The notes under the pieces were generated by a model that was not told the DNA's origin, ran no database searches, and saw only the letters and a program-made list of their open reading frames with translations. From positions 29,816,166-29,880,165 of the forward strand of contig CAIIXF020000011.1 of assembly GCA_903813345.2 (NCBI GenBank): a stretch of DNA of 64,000 nt, in the 5' to 3' direction. This stretch comes from Owenia fusiformis (taxonomy: Eukaryota > Annelida > Polychaeta > Sabellida > Oweniidae). Shown here in pieces: positions 35,127-47,835 of this stretch; position 1 is the stretch's first letter, and each line of letters opens with the position of its first letter. The position numbers and the translations under genes were made by a program.

Positions 35127-35255
35127 ATCAGTGAACCGCCATCTATATGTTAGTTTGATCCCAATGGCCATCTATATGTCAGTTTGATCTCAATGGTGTA
35201 TGAGCCATTGTAAAAATTAGAGAACTGCCATCTATATGTCAGTCATTGATCTCAA
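35127..35255 (+). repeat. Short direct repeats, CCATCTATATGTCAGTTTGA
   Basis: Three copies of GCCATCTATATGT(C/T)AGT, at about 35,138, 35,166 and 35,227, each followed by TTGATC(C/T)CAA-like sequence; the spacing is irregular. Confidence 0.8.
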
Positions 35256-35696
35256 GCAATGACATTCCTCAAGGTCATTAGACTAGAACCTGGATGTAAT
35301 TCCAGAATTAATATGCCAGGTTTACTTTTCTTTCTAGATATAAGACGTCATTCTTTGAATGCAAGGATATAATTCAACATCAAAAATGTCTTATTTCCAT
35401 AGAAAACAGAAACTTTTATTTTGTTTAACCCACGCTAAGAGGATTAAATACTTCTTTGTCACAACATTTATTTTTTCTATAATCCCAATGAATGAGTTTC
35501 TTCCCTTCATACAGATACTATTACGTATTAACATGATTAATTTCTGTTGGTAGATAATGATAAGCTATATTCAGTTGATGGAAATAGTAGTAATGATGAT
35601 AGCATGGGTGCATCTTAGGTTGTATTTGTCTTGAGTGAAAGTTACATAATATTTAAAAATTTTGCCCAACACAAGGCAAAACCGGTAACAAGTGCA
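35256..35696. other. Gene-free stretch
   Basis: No feature recognised; the frame 35,359-35,553 lacks coding character. Confidence 0.5.
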
Positions 35697-37558
35697 ACAA
35701 GGCATTAACATAACAAAATGTCACCACCTAAAACAATTTGGTCAATTTAAAGCAAGTTGGAAAATACCTTTTGACCTTAAGAAGGTTTGATTTGAACTTC
35801 TTAGAACATGTAGATGATTTTGAAAAAAAAATTCGTCAATTTGAAGCAAGTTGAAAAAATACCTCTTTGACTTTTTTTTTTGACATTGAGAAGGTCATAG
35901 AAGGTCAAATGAAAAGTCAGATTTGAACTTCTGAGAACATGTAGATGATTTTGAAAAAAAAAATAAAGTAAATTTGAAGGAAGTTGAAAAATACCTTTTT
36001 GACCTTGAAAAGGTCATTGAAGGTCAAATGTCAAATCTAAAGTCAGATTTGAACTTCTGAGAACATGTAAATGATTTTGAAAAAAAAATTAGTCAATTTG
36101 AAGCAAGTTGAAAAAAGACCTTTTCGACCTTGAGAAGGTCATTGAAGGTCAAAGGTCAAATCTAAAGTCAGATTTGAACTTCGGAGAACTTGTAAAGTCA
36201 AATTTTGAACTTCTGAAAAGATGTAGATGATTTTGAAAAAAAAATTTGGTCAATTTGATGCAAGTTGAAAACAGACCTTTTTGACCTTTTTTGACCTTGA
36301 GAAGGTCATTGAAGGTCAAATGTCAAATCTAAAGTCAGATTTGAATTTCTGAGAACATGTAGATGATTTTGAAAAAAAAATTAGTCAATTTGAAGCAAGT
36401 TGAAAAAAGACCTTTTTGACCTTTTTTGACCTTGAGAAGGTCATTGAAGGTCAAATGTCAAATCTTAAGTCATATTTGAATTTCTGAGAACATGTAGATG
36501 ATTTTGAAAAAAAAATTTAATCAATTTGAAGCAAGATGAAACAATACCTTTTTGACCTTTTTTGACATTGAGAAGGTCATTGAAGGTCAAATGTCAAATC
36601 TAAAGTCAGATTTGAATTTCTGAAAACATGTAGATGATTTTGAAAAAAAAATTTAGTCAATTTGAAGCAAGTTGAAAAAATACCTTTTTGACCTTTTTTG
36701 ACTTTGAGAAGGTCATTGAAGGTCAAATGTCAAATCTTAAGTCAAATCTAAAGTCAGATTTGAATTCCTGAGAACACGTAGATGATTTTGAAAAAAAATT
36801 TTAGTCAATTTGAAGCAAGTTGAAAACAGACCTTTTTGACCTTTTTTGACCTTGAGAAGGTCATTGAAGGTCAAATGTCAAATCTTAAGTCAAACCTTAA
36901 GTCAGATTTGAATTTCTGAGAACACGTAGATGATTTTGAAAAAAAAATTTAGTCAATTTGAAGCAAGTTGAAAACAGACCTTTTTGACCTTTTTTGACCT
37001 TGAGAAGGTCATTGAAGGTCAAATGTCAAATCTAAAGTCAGATTTGAATTTCTGAGAACATGTAGATGATTTTGAAAAAAATTTTTAGTCAATTTGAAGC
37101 AAGTTGAAAACAGACCTTATTGACCTTTTTTGACCTTGAGAAGGTCATTGAAGGTCAAATGTCAAATCTAAAGTCAGATTTGAAGGTCAAATGTCAAATC
37201 TAAAGTCAAATCTAAAGTCAGATTTGAATTTCTGAGAACATGTAGATGATTTTGAAAAAAAATTTAGTCAATGTGAAGCAAGTTGAAAAAAGACCTTTTT
37301 GACCTTGAGAAGGTCATTGAAGGTCAAATGTCAAATCTAAAGTCAGATTTGAACTTCTGAGAACATGTAGATGATTTAGAAAAAAATTGAAGTCAGTCTA
37401 AACAGTATTAGTTAAGTTATAGGAAGTTGTAAGAAATTGTTACAGACGCCGGACGCCAACCTCCAACCGCTGGACGCCAACCTCCAACCACCAACCGCCG
37501 TCACAAAAAAACGGAGACCACATCAATATGTCACCACTTTTGGTGGTGACATAAAAAC
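35697..37558 (+). mobile_element. TGACCT-array element (copy E, long, about 12 units)
   Basis: The head is CAAGGCATTAACATAACAAA + ATGTCACCACC. Then come about 12 tandem units with start-to-start spacing between roughly 95 and 180 bases, most often 130-155. A consensus unit runs GTCAATTTGAAGCAAGTTGA, then TTTTTGACCTTTTTTGACCT + TGAGAAGGTCATTGAAGGTCAAA, then TAAAGTCAGATTTGAATTTC, then GAACATGTAGATGATTTTGA + poly-A. The tail begins GTCAGTCTAAACAGTATT, passes through CCAACCGCC words, and ends ACAATATGTCACCACTTTTG + GTGGTGACATAAAA, a 9-bp-stem hairpin. The head TGTCACCACC and tail GGTGGTGACA are inverted. There is no transposase; target duplication could not be seen. Structure (fixed ends, variable tandem core) recalls non-autonomous Helitron-like or pearl-type elements of bivalves, but CTRR and other Helitron hallmarks are not evident, so class is open. 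Half-site content is discussed in the findings. Confidence 0.9.
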
Positions 37559-39940
37559 TGTAACTTGACTAGAAAAAAGCAACTTTCATAAATGTTTCCC
37601 CTACACAGAACGTTCACTGAGATTTGTTAACAACAAAAATGATGACAGAACAAATAATCCCATCAGCAACCCTGAAATTGTCAAGAATTTTGGGTTCCTC
37701 TGGAATTAATCTTAAAGCGATGTCATGACAACATGTCAGAGCATGTCATGACAACCAATGTAATGATTCACAAATTCGTATCACAAACAAGTTCATTGTT
37801 ATTTACTCTTCTTGTCCTTTCCTCTCAGACAGCCAGATTGATGGCTATGCCATTACCTTTGTCGTTCAGATATTTCACTAGTCCTTCATTTCCTTTAATT
37901 TTAGTGTCTTGTTAGGGCTGATAAGACCAAAATGATACATGCAGACTTTTTGAGATTGTTTGCATAATTTTAATAAAGGTACATCTCAACAAAATATTTC
38001 AGACATTTTTCCAAAAGTCTAAGCACCAAACATGATTGATGGCTTTTTCTGATATTTCTGTCTTAAACATAAGCTGAACTAACTGCATTAGAACCACATA
38101 ATTTATTGCAAACAATTTCTGAAACCATATTATCTCTAATAAACGCACATACTCCAATAAACACAAACGCTACTTTTCCATGAAAGACCTAGCAACGTAA
38201 GTGACAAAAATCAAGAAGAAATAAATAAAATTGGATACAGTGGGCAATTCACAAACTGCTATTAATCATTTTTGTGCATAATGGGTGCTGTAACAGATGT
38301 GTCTACAGCAGCTTAGAAAACTATAAATACATTCAAGAGATGAGATATCAATTGGATCTAAAAGATGCATACACTTGTCTTCATGGTCATCTGAAATTGT
38401 TTTATGATAACCTATGTGGCTCTCTGAAAGAATGGAGGAATATTTCATCCTGTATGGTACTAATCTTCCTGTACTTACAAATGATAACTTAATTACAAAA
38501 AATTGTATATGTGGTGTAAACATGCTAAGGTGTTATAATAATGTGAACATACAATTTGTAATTGCAATTTATAGTCAAATTCCATGTCATAGAAGTGATA
38601 TATGTTCTGGCTCGAAGAGATTTATAATGTCTACAGTTAAGACAACAATTAACTGCAACAGGTACAACAAGTGCACAAAGCGTATAAGATGTTCTCACTT
38701 GAGCTTGATCATGTCGACTGTAGATTAATACCCTGGAAACACTCTGTCAAGATATTGCAGACAAGATTAGGGGATGGAAAATTTGAAATAGGTGTCTTTA
38801 GAATTTATAAAGCATATCCAAAAATGAATGATTTAGATATGCATTTCAAGAAAGATCATTTTATTCAAATCAGTACCTGAAATGATTTGTCTGGAAAATA
38901 TGTAGACAAATTGCAGATTGTAGATAAAGGTAGGTTTTGGGATGAAAACTTAAAAAGGGCTGTCAATTTTACAAAAAATGAGACAAAATGAAACTGGGAT
39001 GATCTATTTAAGAACACCAATGTTTAAAAAATCGTTGACACCAAATGCTTTGTAACCTTTAAAACAGCTCATATTAATATGAGTATCATAAATTATCAAC
39101 ATTTAGAACATTAGAAATGGGTTAATGCCATCCTTCAAGATTGGGATTCGCTGAGCTTAGAATGAAAAGAAGTGAAAAACCCTCAGACTAAAGATGAGTT
39201 TAAGCCTAATTGGCTCTAATTGACATTCAAATAAATAGTTCAGCAGCAAGTGTGGCTGCCCTATAATATGATACAACGAGAAAACAGCAATGCCACAGAG
39301 TAGCAAATCCCAATGATGACATTTTTCATGAGGTTGAAATATGTCAAAGCATAAGATTTATAAGATTAATCTACTATTAAAACCTTCTATTTGAACATGA
39401 AAGTCATACTCTGGCAAAATCTCAGTATTCCCAAAAAATCAAGGTTTGGGCAGCAATTTCAACAAATCAATAAAGATGTGTTGATTGACAATTTTTGATT
39501 TCAGCGATGTTGTCCACAATTTTTCAAATTGCATTTCTCAAAACACCTCGTCGATGAAATTGTAGATCCACAAATAATTACGACTTCTTGCCATTGTACT
39601 TGATGACAGTTGCTACAGCAATATAGCAAATACAATTTTATTAGCGCAATTTTTGAAAATTAGTTTTACTGAAGAAGTCTGGAAGGTAAAGTATGTTGCA
39701 GGTATCTTTTGAATAGCCTATATATTAAAATTATATTGTAACATGTCAAAGCAGTCTGACGTCGCCCATCGGTGGCTTACTAAATGTGTTCTTTCAACCA
39801 AGAGTGAGAGGAAAATCTATACTATAACTAGTAGGCCTTAAGTACAGCTGCATTTTCAACAAAGAAGGCCTCTTTCTTGTTAATGAGCGCATAGAAGTTT
39901 TGCTGTTATGAGTACACAGATCAGTATCAAGTGAAGGTTA
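37559..39940. other. Gene-free stretch
   Basis: Overlapping short plus frames at 38,274-38,880 show no recognisable domain and are interrupted relative to each other, so I do not call a gene. Near 39,507-39,560 a weak match to 17,040-17,110 indicates an old repeat. Confidence 0.4.
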
Positions 39941-40115
39941 TGGCCATCACCTTCGCATTTAAAATGGCGAACAGGAAGTCGAAGGGAATCGTAATTGACG
40001 ATGTTTTCCAGAAATGGGCTCCTGAGGAACGGACGGACAGACGGATGATGGATGGACGGACGGACAGATAGACTGAGGGCTTCACTATATCCATGTCAAA
40101 CTCTGATCATTGGGA
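39941..40115 (+). repeat. Dispersed repeat ending in (GGAC)n and CTATATCC
   Basis: The sequence CCAGAAATGGGCTCCTGAGG is followed by a degenerate GGAC/GGAT run (about 40,030-40,073) and CTTCACTATATCCATGTCAA. A similar arrangement (TTCCAGATGGGACTGACAGA, GACAGA run, TAACTATATCCGATCAAACT) lies at 42,515-42,575. A third GGAC-type run lies at 59,262-59,340. This looks like a family of short elements sharing a microsatellite. Confidence 0.5.
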
Positions 40116-40378
40116 TCAATACCATTAAAGGCAAGAGGCATACAAGATGATTAATAGTGCATTTACATGTCACAGTAACATCCAACTAATTGTTATCAAC
40201 TTTTAAACCAAGACAAACTCTTTCATTGATCAAAGGGACGACCTACTAAAACACTAACAAACTTGTTCAGGGTTTGTATAACAAGGCACAGGACGTGAAC
40301 GAGATCACACCATCAAATAGGCAGACACTATGAACCAGGAAAACTGTTCTCCTATTATGTTACAAATTTCAAGAACAA

Positions 40379-40930
40379 GAAAACAAGATGGCCGCCCAAA
40401 AGTTAATCAGCTCTAGTACTTGATATCCTCTATCATTTGTGTAAATTTGAAGGAAATCCGATGAGCGGTTTTCCTGAAATGGCGATGACAAGATTTTTTG
40501 AAAAACCTTCAAAATGGCCACCAGAAAACAAGATGGCCACCCAAAAGTTGATCAGCTCTAGTACTTGATATCCTCTATCATGTGTGTAAATTTGAAGGAA
40601 ATCCGATGAGCGGATTTTCTGAAATGGCGATGACAAGATTTTTCGAAAAATCTTCAAAATGGCTGCCAGAAAACAAGATTTGCCGCCCAAAAGTTAATCA
40701 GCTCTAGTACCTGATATCCTCTATCATTTGTGTAAATTTGAAGGAAATCCGATGAGCAGTTTTCCTAAAATGGCGATGACAAGATTTTTTGAAAAACCTT
40801 CAAAATGGCCACCAGAAAACAAGATGGCCACCCAAAAGTTAATCAGCTCTAGTACTTGATATCCTCTATCATCTCTACGAATTTGGAGAAAATCTGATGA
40901 GCAGTTTTCCTTAAACGGCGATGACAAAAA
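40379..40930 (+). repeat. ~146-bp tandem repeat, almost four units
   Basis: Units begin GAAAACAAGATGGCC(G/A)CCCA at about 40,379, 40,525, 40,672 and 40,817. Each has AATCAGCTCTAGTACTTGAT, then ATCCGATGAGC and AAATGGCGATGACAAGATTT. The two minus-strand frames 40,433-40,690 and 40,724-40,927 translate overlapping parts of successive units (shared VLELINFWVAILFSGGHFEG) and are products of the repeat, not genes. Confidence 0.92.
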
Positions 40931-40933
40931 GCG

Positions 40934-40992
40934 GGACGATCACGATCACGACCACGATCATGATCACGATCACGACCACGACCACGACCAGT
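40934..40992 (+). repeat. GATCAC/GACCAC hexanucleotide run
   Basis: About ten units of (GATCAC / GACCAC) directly after the 146-bp array; in the other frames it encodes T-I/T-T repeats (40,921-41,133 plus frame), which is not a gene. Confidence 0.9.
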
Positions 40993-43062
40993 ATGATGAC
41001 TATATCCCACCGATGGTGTGATAAAAAAAACGGGTACTGGTTAGTTAATCCTCTATGCTGGGTTCAAACTTGGTACCCGGTAAAAAACCCGGTACCCCAA
41101 AAAGTGAAAAATACGAATATATTATATAATTAGATCATTAACGTGTAAGATTTGTTTTGAATTTACAAAAATGTATGTAACTTCTTTCAAAATTGAGCTA
41201 GAAGCTTCAAATAAAAAGCATTTTAAAGCTCCTTTCTTCCTCTATCATCATGGTCATATTTTCATGGCAATAGATGTAGGGTTGACTTTTCAAATCACCC
41301 CCACAACTCACAAGTAGTTGTGGGGGGAGGTTGATTAAACAAATCAACAACACATTCATGGGCCTATTTCAGAATGGTTATTGTCCTTTAACACAAACTA
41401 TCACTAAATGATTCAGAAATATTCAGGCAGGTTTTATATTTTGGCCAAAACTGTATATCTACATACTTGGAGAGTTTTGAAACAGCCCTCGTATTTTACA
41501 TTATTTTGTTGCCATGCAACCAAGACATCCACAAATTAAATATTTAATCTCACATTTATTACGGAAAAAGGTATATAGAGTCAAATACTTATAAAACGGT
41601 GTAATATAAATCTATACTTTCTATTGAATCAATGTCTAGACTTCAGTTATAGATTCTTTATCTAATATTGAATGCTAAAGAAAGTATTACAGAGTAGAGT
41701 ATAAAAAGATATTATATAAAATCAATGGATCACAGTTACTAGAATTTCGTGATTCCAACTCATCTCATCTCATATTTGTCACTCACCTTGACACCTTAAA
41801 CAGTCAATTATCATCAGAAACTGGTGTTATGAGGATTTCAAAGTTGAAATGTGGAATCTTAAAAATTTTTGTTTTGCCTTTCCTATGCTACGATCGCATC
41901 TCTCCCCCCTCCCCGACTGAAAACGGAAAAAATATTTGGCGATCGCCCCTGAAATCCATAACCCCAAGAAATGTTTCACAATAGACATGGTAACAAAGCA
42001 CAAGTTATATACTTATCATGCTATTGATCAATTATGCTTAAAAGGACATGTCACCTTGAGAACACCCTGCACTTGTAATTCATTATACTGTAATGCCAAA
42101 CAGTTGATGACAGCTAAGAAATCAGATACGAGCTAGGAAATGGCAACTCCACAAAGTAGTAAATCTAAATGAAGAAATCATTCATACATCTGATATTCAT
42201 CACAATATGATAATAATAATTATAATCTACTAGTTATTGTTACTGTCACCCTAGGTTTACACACAAAAAGCAGACATCAGTGAAATCTCAATATTCCAAC
42301 CAAATCAAGGTTTTCTAAAAACCCAGTATACTGCCTCTTGGATCTGCTTAAATACACGAAATATAAAAAATACCTATTTTATAGAAATAAATAATAATAT
42401 TATGTTGGTTCAAAATGAAAAACTGAAATGATCACAAAAAATTCCTGTTTTTGAACATACATGTAGTGTAAAAATAAAAATGAAAGTTTTTACCAAAATC
42501 TCTACTGAGTTATTTTCCAGATGGGACTGACAGACAGATAGACAGACAGTTAACTATATCCGATCAAACTTGTTGAGATAAATAGCGATAACAAGACAAT
42601 ATTAAGACATCACAATGTAAAGTGAAGAATAGGAAATTACAAATGGATGTCATTGCAAAAGAGCACTTAATATAGGTTATAGCCATTTCTTCAACTTTGT
42701 AAAATGCACGTACGACACACATGCGTAAATACTGCTTTCCCTGAAGGTGAACTAAGCCTATTCAACTTTAAGAAAATAGTAACATATGAAGGCTTTTGTG
42801 AGGTATTACCATTTAAGAGTGGCCGTCATGTCCATACCATTCCTAATAACCATATTGATTTGCAGATTTTCTATAATCAATTATACAGTATCTATTAACT
42901 TTGTAATATAATCTATAATATAAAAAGAAAATCAGATCTGACCTCATCCTGCTCAAAAATAATATCATGATGTATCTTCATTTATTGGAGGTCAGATGAA
43001 AGGAATGAACTTAAGTAGGTGGAATTTTTTAAAAATAGCTCTTGAATATATCAGTTTAAAGT
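40993..43062. other. Gene-free stretch
   Basis: A hairpin CACCCCCACAAC / GTTGTGGGGG stands at 41,298-41,332, and a GACAGACAGA microsatellite at 42,530-42,552. The short plus frames (41,936-42,136; 42,704-42,898) show no domain. Confidence 0.45.
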
Positions 43063-43413
43063 GTGATCTGTAAAATGAAACCCTCTGATTGGTCAGTTCT
43101 TTTGCTGTACTAGTCTGTATTGCTACTTAGATTGTCCCCATTGATCATCTCCGTAACAGTACAGTAAATATTGGTATGGAGGGGACAATCTCAGTAGCGA
43201 TACAGAGAATACAAAACATTTCTTAGGGATTAACTCCTAAATAAAATGTATTGGCCTAAGATCACACGATAAAAATGTTATAGAATGATTTGAAGTGCAA
43301 TACAGGATATTTAGTCTGCTCTCGATATTCTGTATTGGCACTCAACTTCGTATCGCAGAATTTCTTGAGCAGTATATCCCGTATTGCACTTCAATTCATT
43401 CAATAACTTATAA
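43063..43413. repeat. Dispersed palindromic repeat P (copy 2)
   Basis: Same order of segments as 2,972-3,245, but longer, with an extra inner section (TTAGGGATTAACTCCTAA, itself palindromic) near 43,222-43,240. The half TATAGAATGATTTGAAGTGC is mirrored by GCACTTCAATTCATTCAATA. The plus frame 43,295-43,516 runs through it and is not a gene. Confidence 0.7.
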
Positions 43414-46400
43414 AATTGACTTTTTATGTATTGATGTTTTGCCTAGACTTTCTCAAGTTGTAAGGAAGTTAATCATTAAAACTGATGGACTGTCCTGGAA
43501 CTTTAGACAAATGTAATCCTTTATAATTCCAGTTGCACGAGAAGGTAGAAGTTAAAAGGCACCTTGAATATTCAGGTCATCCACCTGTCTCTGGTCTACA
43601 GGGTGATCTAAGTTAATGTCAATGTGGTATTCCAGGTCAATAAAAAAACTGTATAAAAAATTAATGGCTGTTCACTAAAATAATTTCCAGAGAGACATTC
43701 TCAGTTTATAGGGAATTGATCTATTGATTTTCACCAATTATTGTTATCGGGAGAACAGCTAGGGACATGCTATTTAGTACTTATCTCATTTGAACTAATA
43801 TATATTACTGATATCTGAACCTTTTTGTCCACTCAACCAATTTTGATTAAACCCTTTGTAAATTCAACCTAAGTTATCTTAACTTAGTCAACTCAACCCA
43901 TGTCAAGTCAACCTTGGCTAACTGTAACAAATTGTTTTCTTCCTTGTTTCCTGAGTTCCACTGTGTTATTTTGTGGATGAATATGGAAATTATTTTTTAT
44001 TCACATTTCCCATAATTATTATTTCATGATGAAAGTTTATACTTTTCTTTAACATGCAGATATTGATTGATTACTTTATCAAATTCAATATCCATAAAGT
44101 GAATGATATGATCAATTATGGCATTTTGACCCTCAACATTGTTCTCATAAAATCCTACAATAAAAGTAGTTTATCTTAATAGTAAATGTTCAATAGTATC
44201 AATATAGCCTTTACAGAAATATCTGCAATTGATCAAAGTAAAAATATGAAAGCAACTTGACACACTTAATCACACTTATTGAATTTCAAACGCTTCTTTG
44301 AACATTCAGTAGTTGTCAATTATACAGGGAATGGGTTTGGTATTTAATGAACAGTATTAATAATACTGGTAATGCACTTGAAAAGTGATTTTTTCTTGGA
44401 TTTTTTGTCAATTTAACAATATTTTGGGAAACTTAGTCCCAGCAAACTCCAGAGGAATTGACATGGACAAGTTGGGGAGGAGTGAAATGGACTTTTATAA
44501 GTTTGAGAGGAACTAAACATGGAAACCTTCAAACTTGAGAGGAATTTAAGGTGGAAAAAATGCCCAAAAAGGGAGTCTTTGGAGCGGCACATAGGTATTA
44601 AGAGGTATATTGGGAGTGAAACCCCCCGGGGTAATGTGATGATGATAATATGATGATCAAGAGAATTTAGTATAACATTCTTGTAAGTATTGTTTTTTGC
44701 TACAACTTCATAGCGCACGTTTCTTAGGCTAATTAACAGAGTGATAAACTGATTGCCTCAATCAGCAGGTTGTCTCAATATCATACACGAGGTTATAATT
44801 TTTGTTATTGTACCTTGGGTTCTGTTATTTAGACAGACACATATTATCAACGATGTGATCTTTTGTTTGAACATTTTGCAAAATTAATATTAATGCGAAA
44901 GCAAAGATACTAGAGTTTATTAAATACACCTTACAATGAAATATTGAGGATACTTTTAGGTTTGAAAGTTTTTATTGTCAAAGTATCAATACGAACAAAC
45001 TCCGCCAGGGCAGAGGCAATGCATTATTGAGGATACTTCAGTTGACTTAGGCAACTTACATGGTCTTACTTGACTTACTGCGGTACCACAATTTGAACAT
45101 CAAGGTAACGAAAAAAAAAAATTCAAAACTAAACAGATTTTTTTTAGCTTTGACATGAAAAAGCTATATATTTATAGAACATAAACTAGAGTAATAGGGA
45201 TAAAAATTCTTCTGAAGATTTCTGCTGTCCTTGAGTTAGAGTGATGACTTCATTATAGTTTTAAGTTTCAAACAGGCATTGACTCTAGGAGCAGCTGCAG
45301 TTAGAGAATGATTGTCGTTTGATTGATAATGATGAGCATAAGATAATGTTTTTGTTTCTCTAATTAGGAAAAATGCCTCTGATATATTAGAACTCCACTG
45401 ATCATTCACCTTAATTAGGCATTATAACATACAACCCATAGTCAACCATATGAGTATATGTAAAACTGGTACTTAATAAATGATGAAACCCGCAATTTCT
45501 TGAAAATACGGAAAACCAAGAGAGAAAAGGGCTTAACGGTGTATCATTTGAACTGTCAAGAGATTTTAGGTATTTCATTTATTTCCTGTAATATTTAAAG
45601 CTTGGGAGAAATCTTTCGTAAAGTTACTTAATAATTGCCTTTTAAAAATTGATGAGGTGAGATTAAATTGATTCAATTTGAAAAATTACTTACAAGACAA
45701 GCAATTCTAAGGCACCTATAATACCACTGGCAATTGGGTCCATCGCATGTAATGATTTGTATTTCACTTAATTGGCAATAAAGCTCTTGATAAATATAAA
45801 AGTTTGGAAGCTCCCAACTTTTTTAGAAAATGATGCATGTACAAAAAGTTAATTAATTGAGCAAATTATGTATCATTATTTATTTGAAACATTTTAGAAC
45901 TTTTTTCGATAAAAAGCACTTTAAGAATAGCAGCAGTGACATAAAGAAAGAATAAATTGGAGCTGAAATTAACGCTCTGAAAAATGTAATATTCATCTAT
46001 CATTATATAAAAGAAAATTTTTCATTTTAAATTGTATGATAAAAAAATCATTACTTCTGATTTAATGTCAGCAAAAACATAAATCGTAGAAGAGCTCATT
46101 TTTTCATCAAATCACCCCTTCAATTGAGGAAAGATAGATGATGGGAACGTGACAAGAAAGGGATGAAGTGATATGTTTAAAAGGTTACATTTTTCATTGA
46201 ATCAGGAAATTATGGGGTTTTATTTTCATAAATTCGAATCAACACTATGATGTAATAAATAATCTCTATTCCTGATTTTACTTTCCCATCATCTGAGCAG
46301 AATTCTTTTAGTAATTATACTTTAACATTGTAAAAGGACACTGATCTTTATAGAACTTTATAAATCAAGTGTCACATTTATATAAGCCCATTAATGCTAT

Positions 46401-46842
46401 AATGAGCTATAAATAATAAATAATATCTATATCATATAAATCTTACATGGTTTAAAATAGCAGGGTGTACAACCTTATAAATCATTACTGGTAATTTCAC
46501 TAAGTGAATGTTTCACTCTTCAAAATTAGAAATAAAAAGATTTAAGATGAATTACCTAAAAAGTAAATCATATGATTCAACATTTGCTATATAGATGAAT
46601 AAATAGATGGCAGCACGTGTGTTGGTAGAGCTAATCCATTTGGAGAAACTTATAAAAGTCTCTTAATTTCTTGATTTATGTAGATTGTGATTTAATTTCA
46701 AAAAAAGAATAAACTTTTTTCATTGTGTCAATGAAGATTTAGCCAGACCTTTTTCAGAAAAGTTAAAAACATCCTAGAAAATTCAATAAAATCAAATATA
46801 TATAAATATATGTGTTGTCTATTACCCTGTCGATGGTAAATT
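43414..46842. other. Gene-free stretch
   Basis: About 3.4 kb with no supported gene. The 101-codon minus frame 44,413-44,718 is low-complexity in places and has no recognisable domain. Confidence 0.45.
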
Positions 46843-47835
46843 GATAATGATAATGAATGTATTCTTATTTTAGGTGACTTTAATGGTAGAATTGACGGTT
46901 TTAAAGAAGGTAAAGCAAGCATTAACAGTGATCTTGTTGACCTTTTAGCTGATGTCACAGGATTAAACATATTAAATGTGAATGGCAAATGTATCGATAA
47001 TGGCCAAAAATCTACTACTGATTATTATTACCACCTTACAGGGCCTCTTCTAGGGATGCTAGTTTAGAAGGAATCTAATTTACTATATCGACCTGAGCAG
47101 TATGTGAAGTCATAGTGGCGGGCCATATTGCCGGTCAATAATGCTTTAACAACTGGCAATTTTCCCTGGGAAATTAGATTTCATTCTGCGGGCAATATAG
47201 TGAAATATTGGACCTCACTATATTGCCCTTCGAATCTATTACTGTTGATGAAAAAGATTGTATCTTTAGGCAGTGACCATGCTTTTCTTATTGTCAATGG
47301 CATGACCTTTGGATCGGGTAGTTTACGTAAATCACTCAAAAAACCTCTAAAATAGTAACAGATGGTGGAATATCAATGATAATACCAATTAATATTGGGT
47401 CACCTTTATAGCTGAACTTGCAAGCCAGTTTTCCGAATGGGATATAAAACAATGCTCTGATATAAGAAATTTGGTCCTCTTGGAAGACTAGGCTCGGAGC
47501 AGCTGCACATAATACTGTTGGCACCAAGCGTGTTTCTTCAAATCTTAGATCCTTCTGGAATCAAGTCTCTGATTCGAGGGAGAAAAGAAGCCTCACGCTT
47601 TTACAGGTATTGGTCAAAACAATAACTCTTGTGACATTGAAGTAATGCGAGCCCTTTGGAACTCTAAACTTAACTCTAACATATACATGTATAAAGTGAT
47701 TACATCCCTGCTAGAGAAAAAATTATCTAATTTCTGTGGAACAAATCATATTCTGGGTGACCTGCAAGGCGCCTTCAGGAACCGCAGGCGTTTGGAGAAC
47801 CATCTTTTTGCCTTAAAAGGCCTTTGTGGGCTCTC
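46843..47835 (+). pseudogene. Non-LTR (LINE) retrotransposon relic: endonuclease and RT
   Basis: From 46,843 the plus strand reads ECILILGDFNGRIDGFKEGK, the GDFN block of an AP-type LINE endonuclease, followed by a hydrophobic stretch ending DNGQKSTTDYYY. A second piece, SLGSDHAFLIVN (about 47,265-47,300), is the endonuclease SDH catalytic block. Between the two lies 47,040-47,230, which is not coding in this frame and contains inverted fragments (ATATTGCC words in both directions), probably a later insertion. After several frame breaks, the frame 47,645-47,869 gives SLLEKKLSNFCGTNH and LGDLQGAFRNRRRLENHLFA, the Q-x-G/A-FR RT block 2 region. Stops and shifts show it is inactive. The clade cannot be set from these fragments. 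Confidence 0.75.

Noticed and set aside
35697-37558. CRISPR array
   Set aside because: The regular repetition is tandem with no unique spacers, units are 95-180 bases, and the sequence is eukaryotic.
38274-38880. Cluster of overlapping plus-strand frames of 69-104 codons
   Set aside because: They lie in different frames with no splice sites that would join them and no recognisable motif.
40433-40927. Two similar minus-strand frames (shared VLELINFWVAILFSGGHFEG)
   Set aside because: They are read-through of a 146-bp tandem repeat; similarity is due to the repeat.
43602-43615. TACAGGGTGATC, possible mariner TIR
   Set aside because: No inverted partner end was found within 1.5 kb.
44413-44718. 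101-codon minus-strand frame
   Set aside because: Ser/Leu-rich, no domain, no splice or promoter context.
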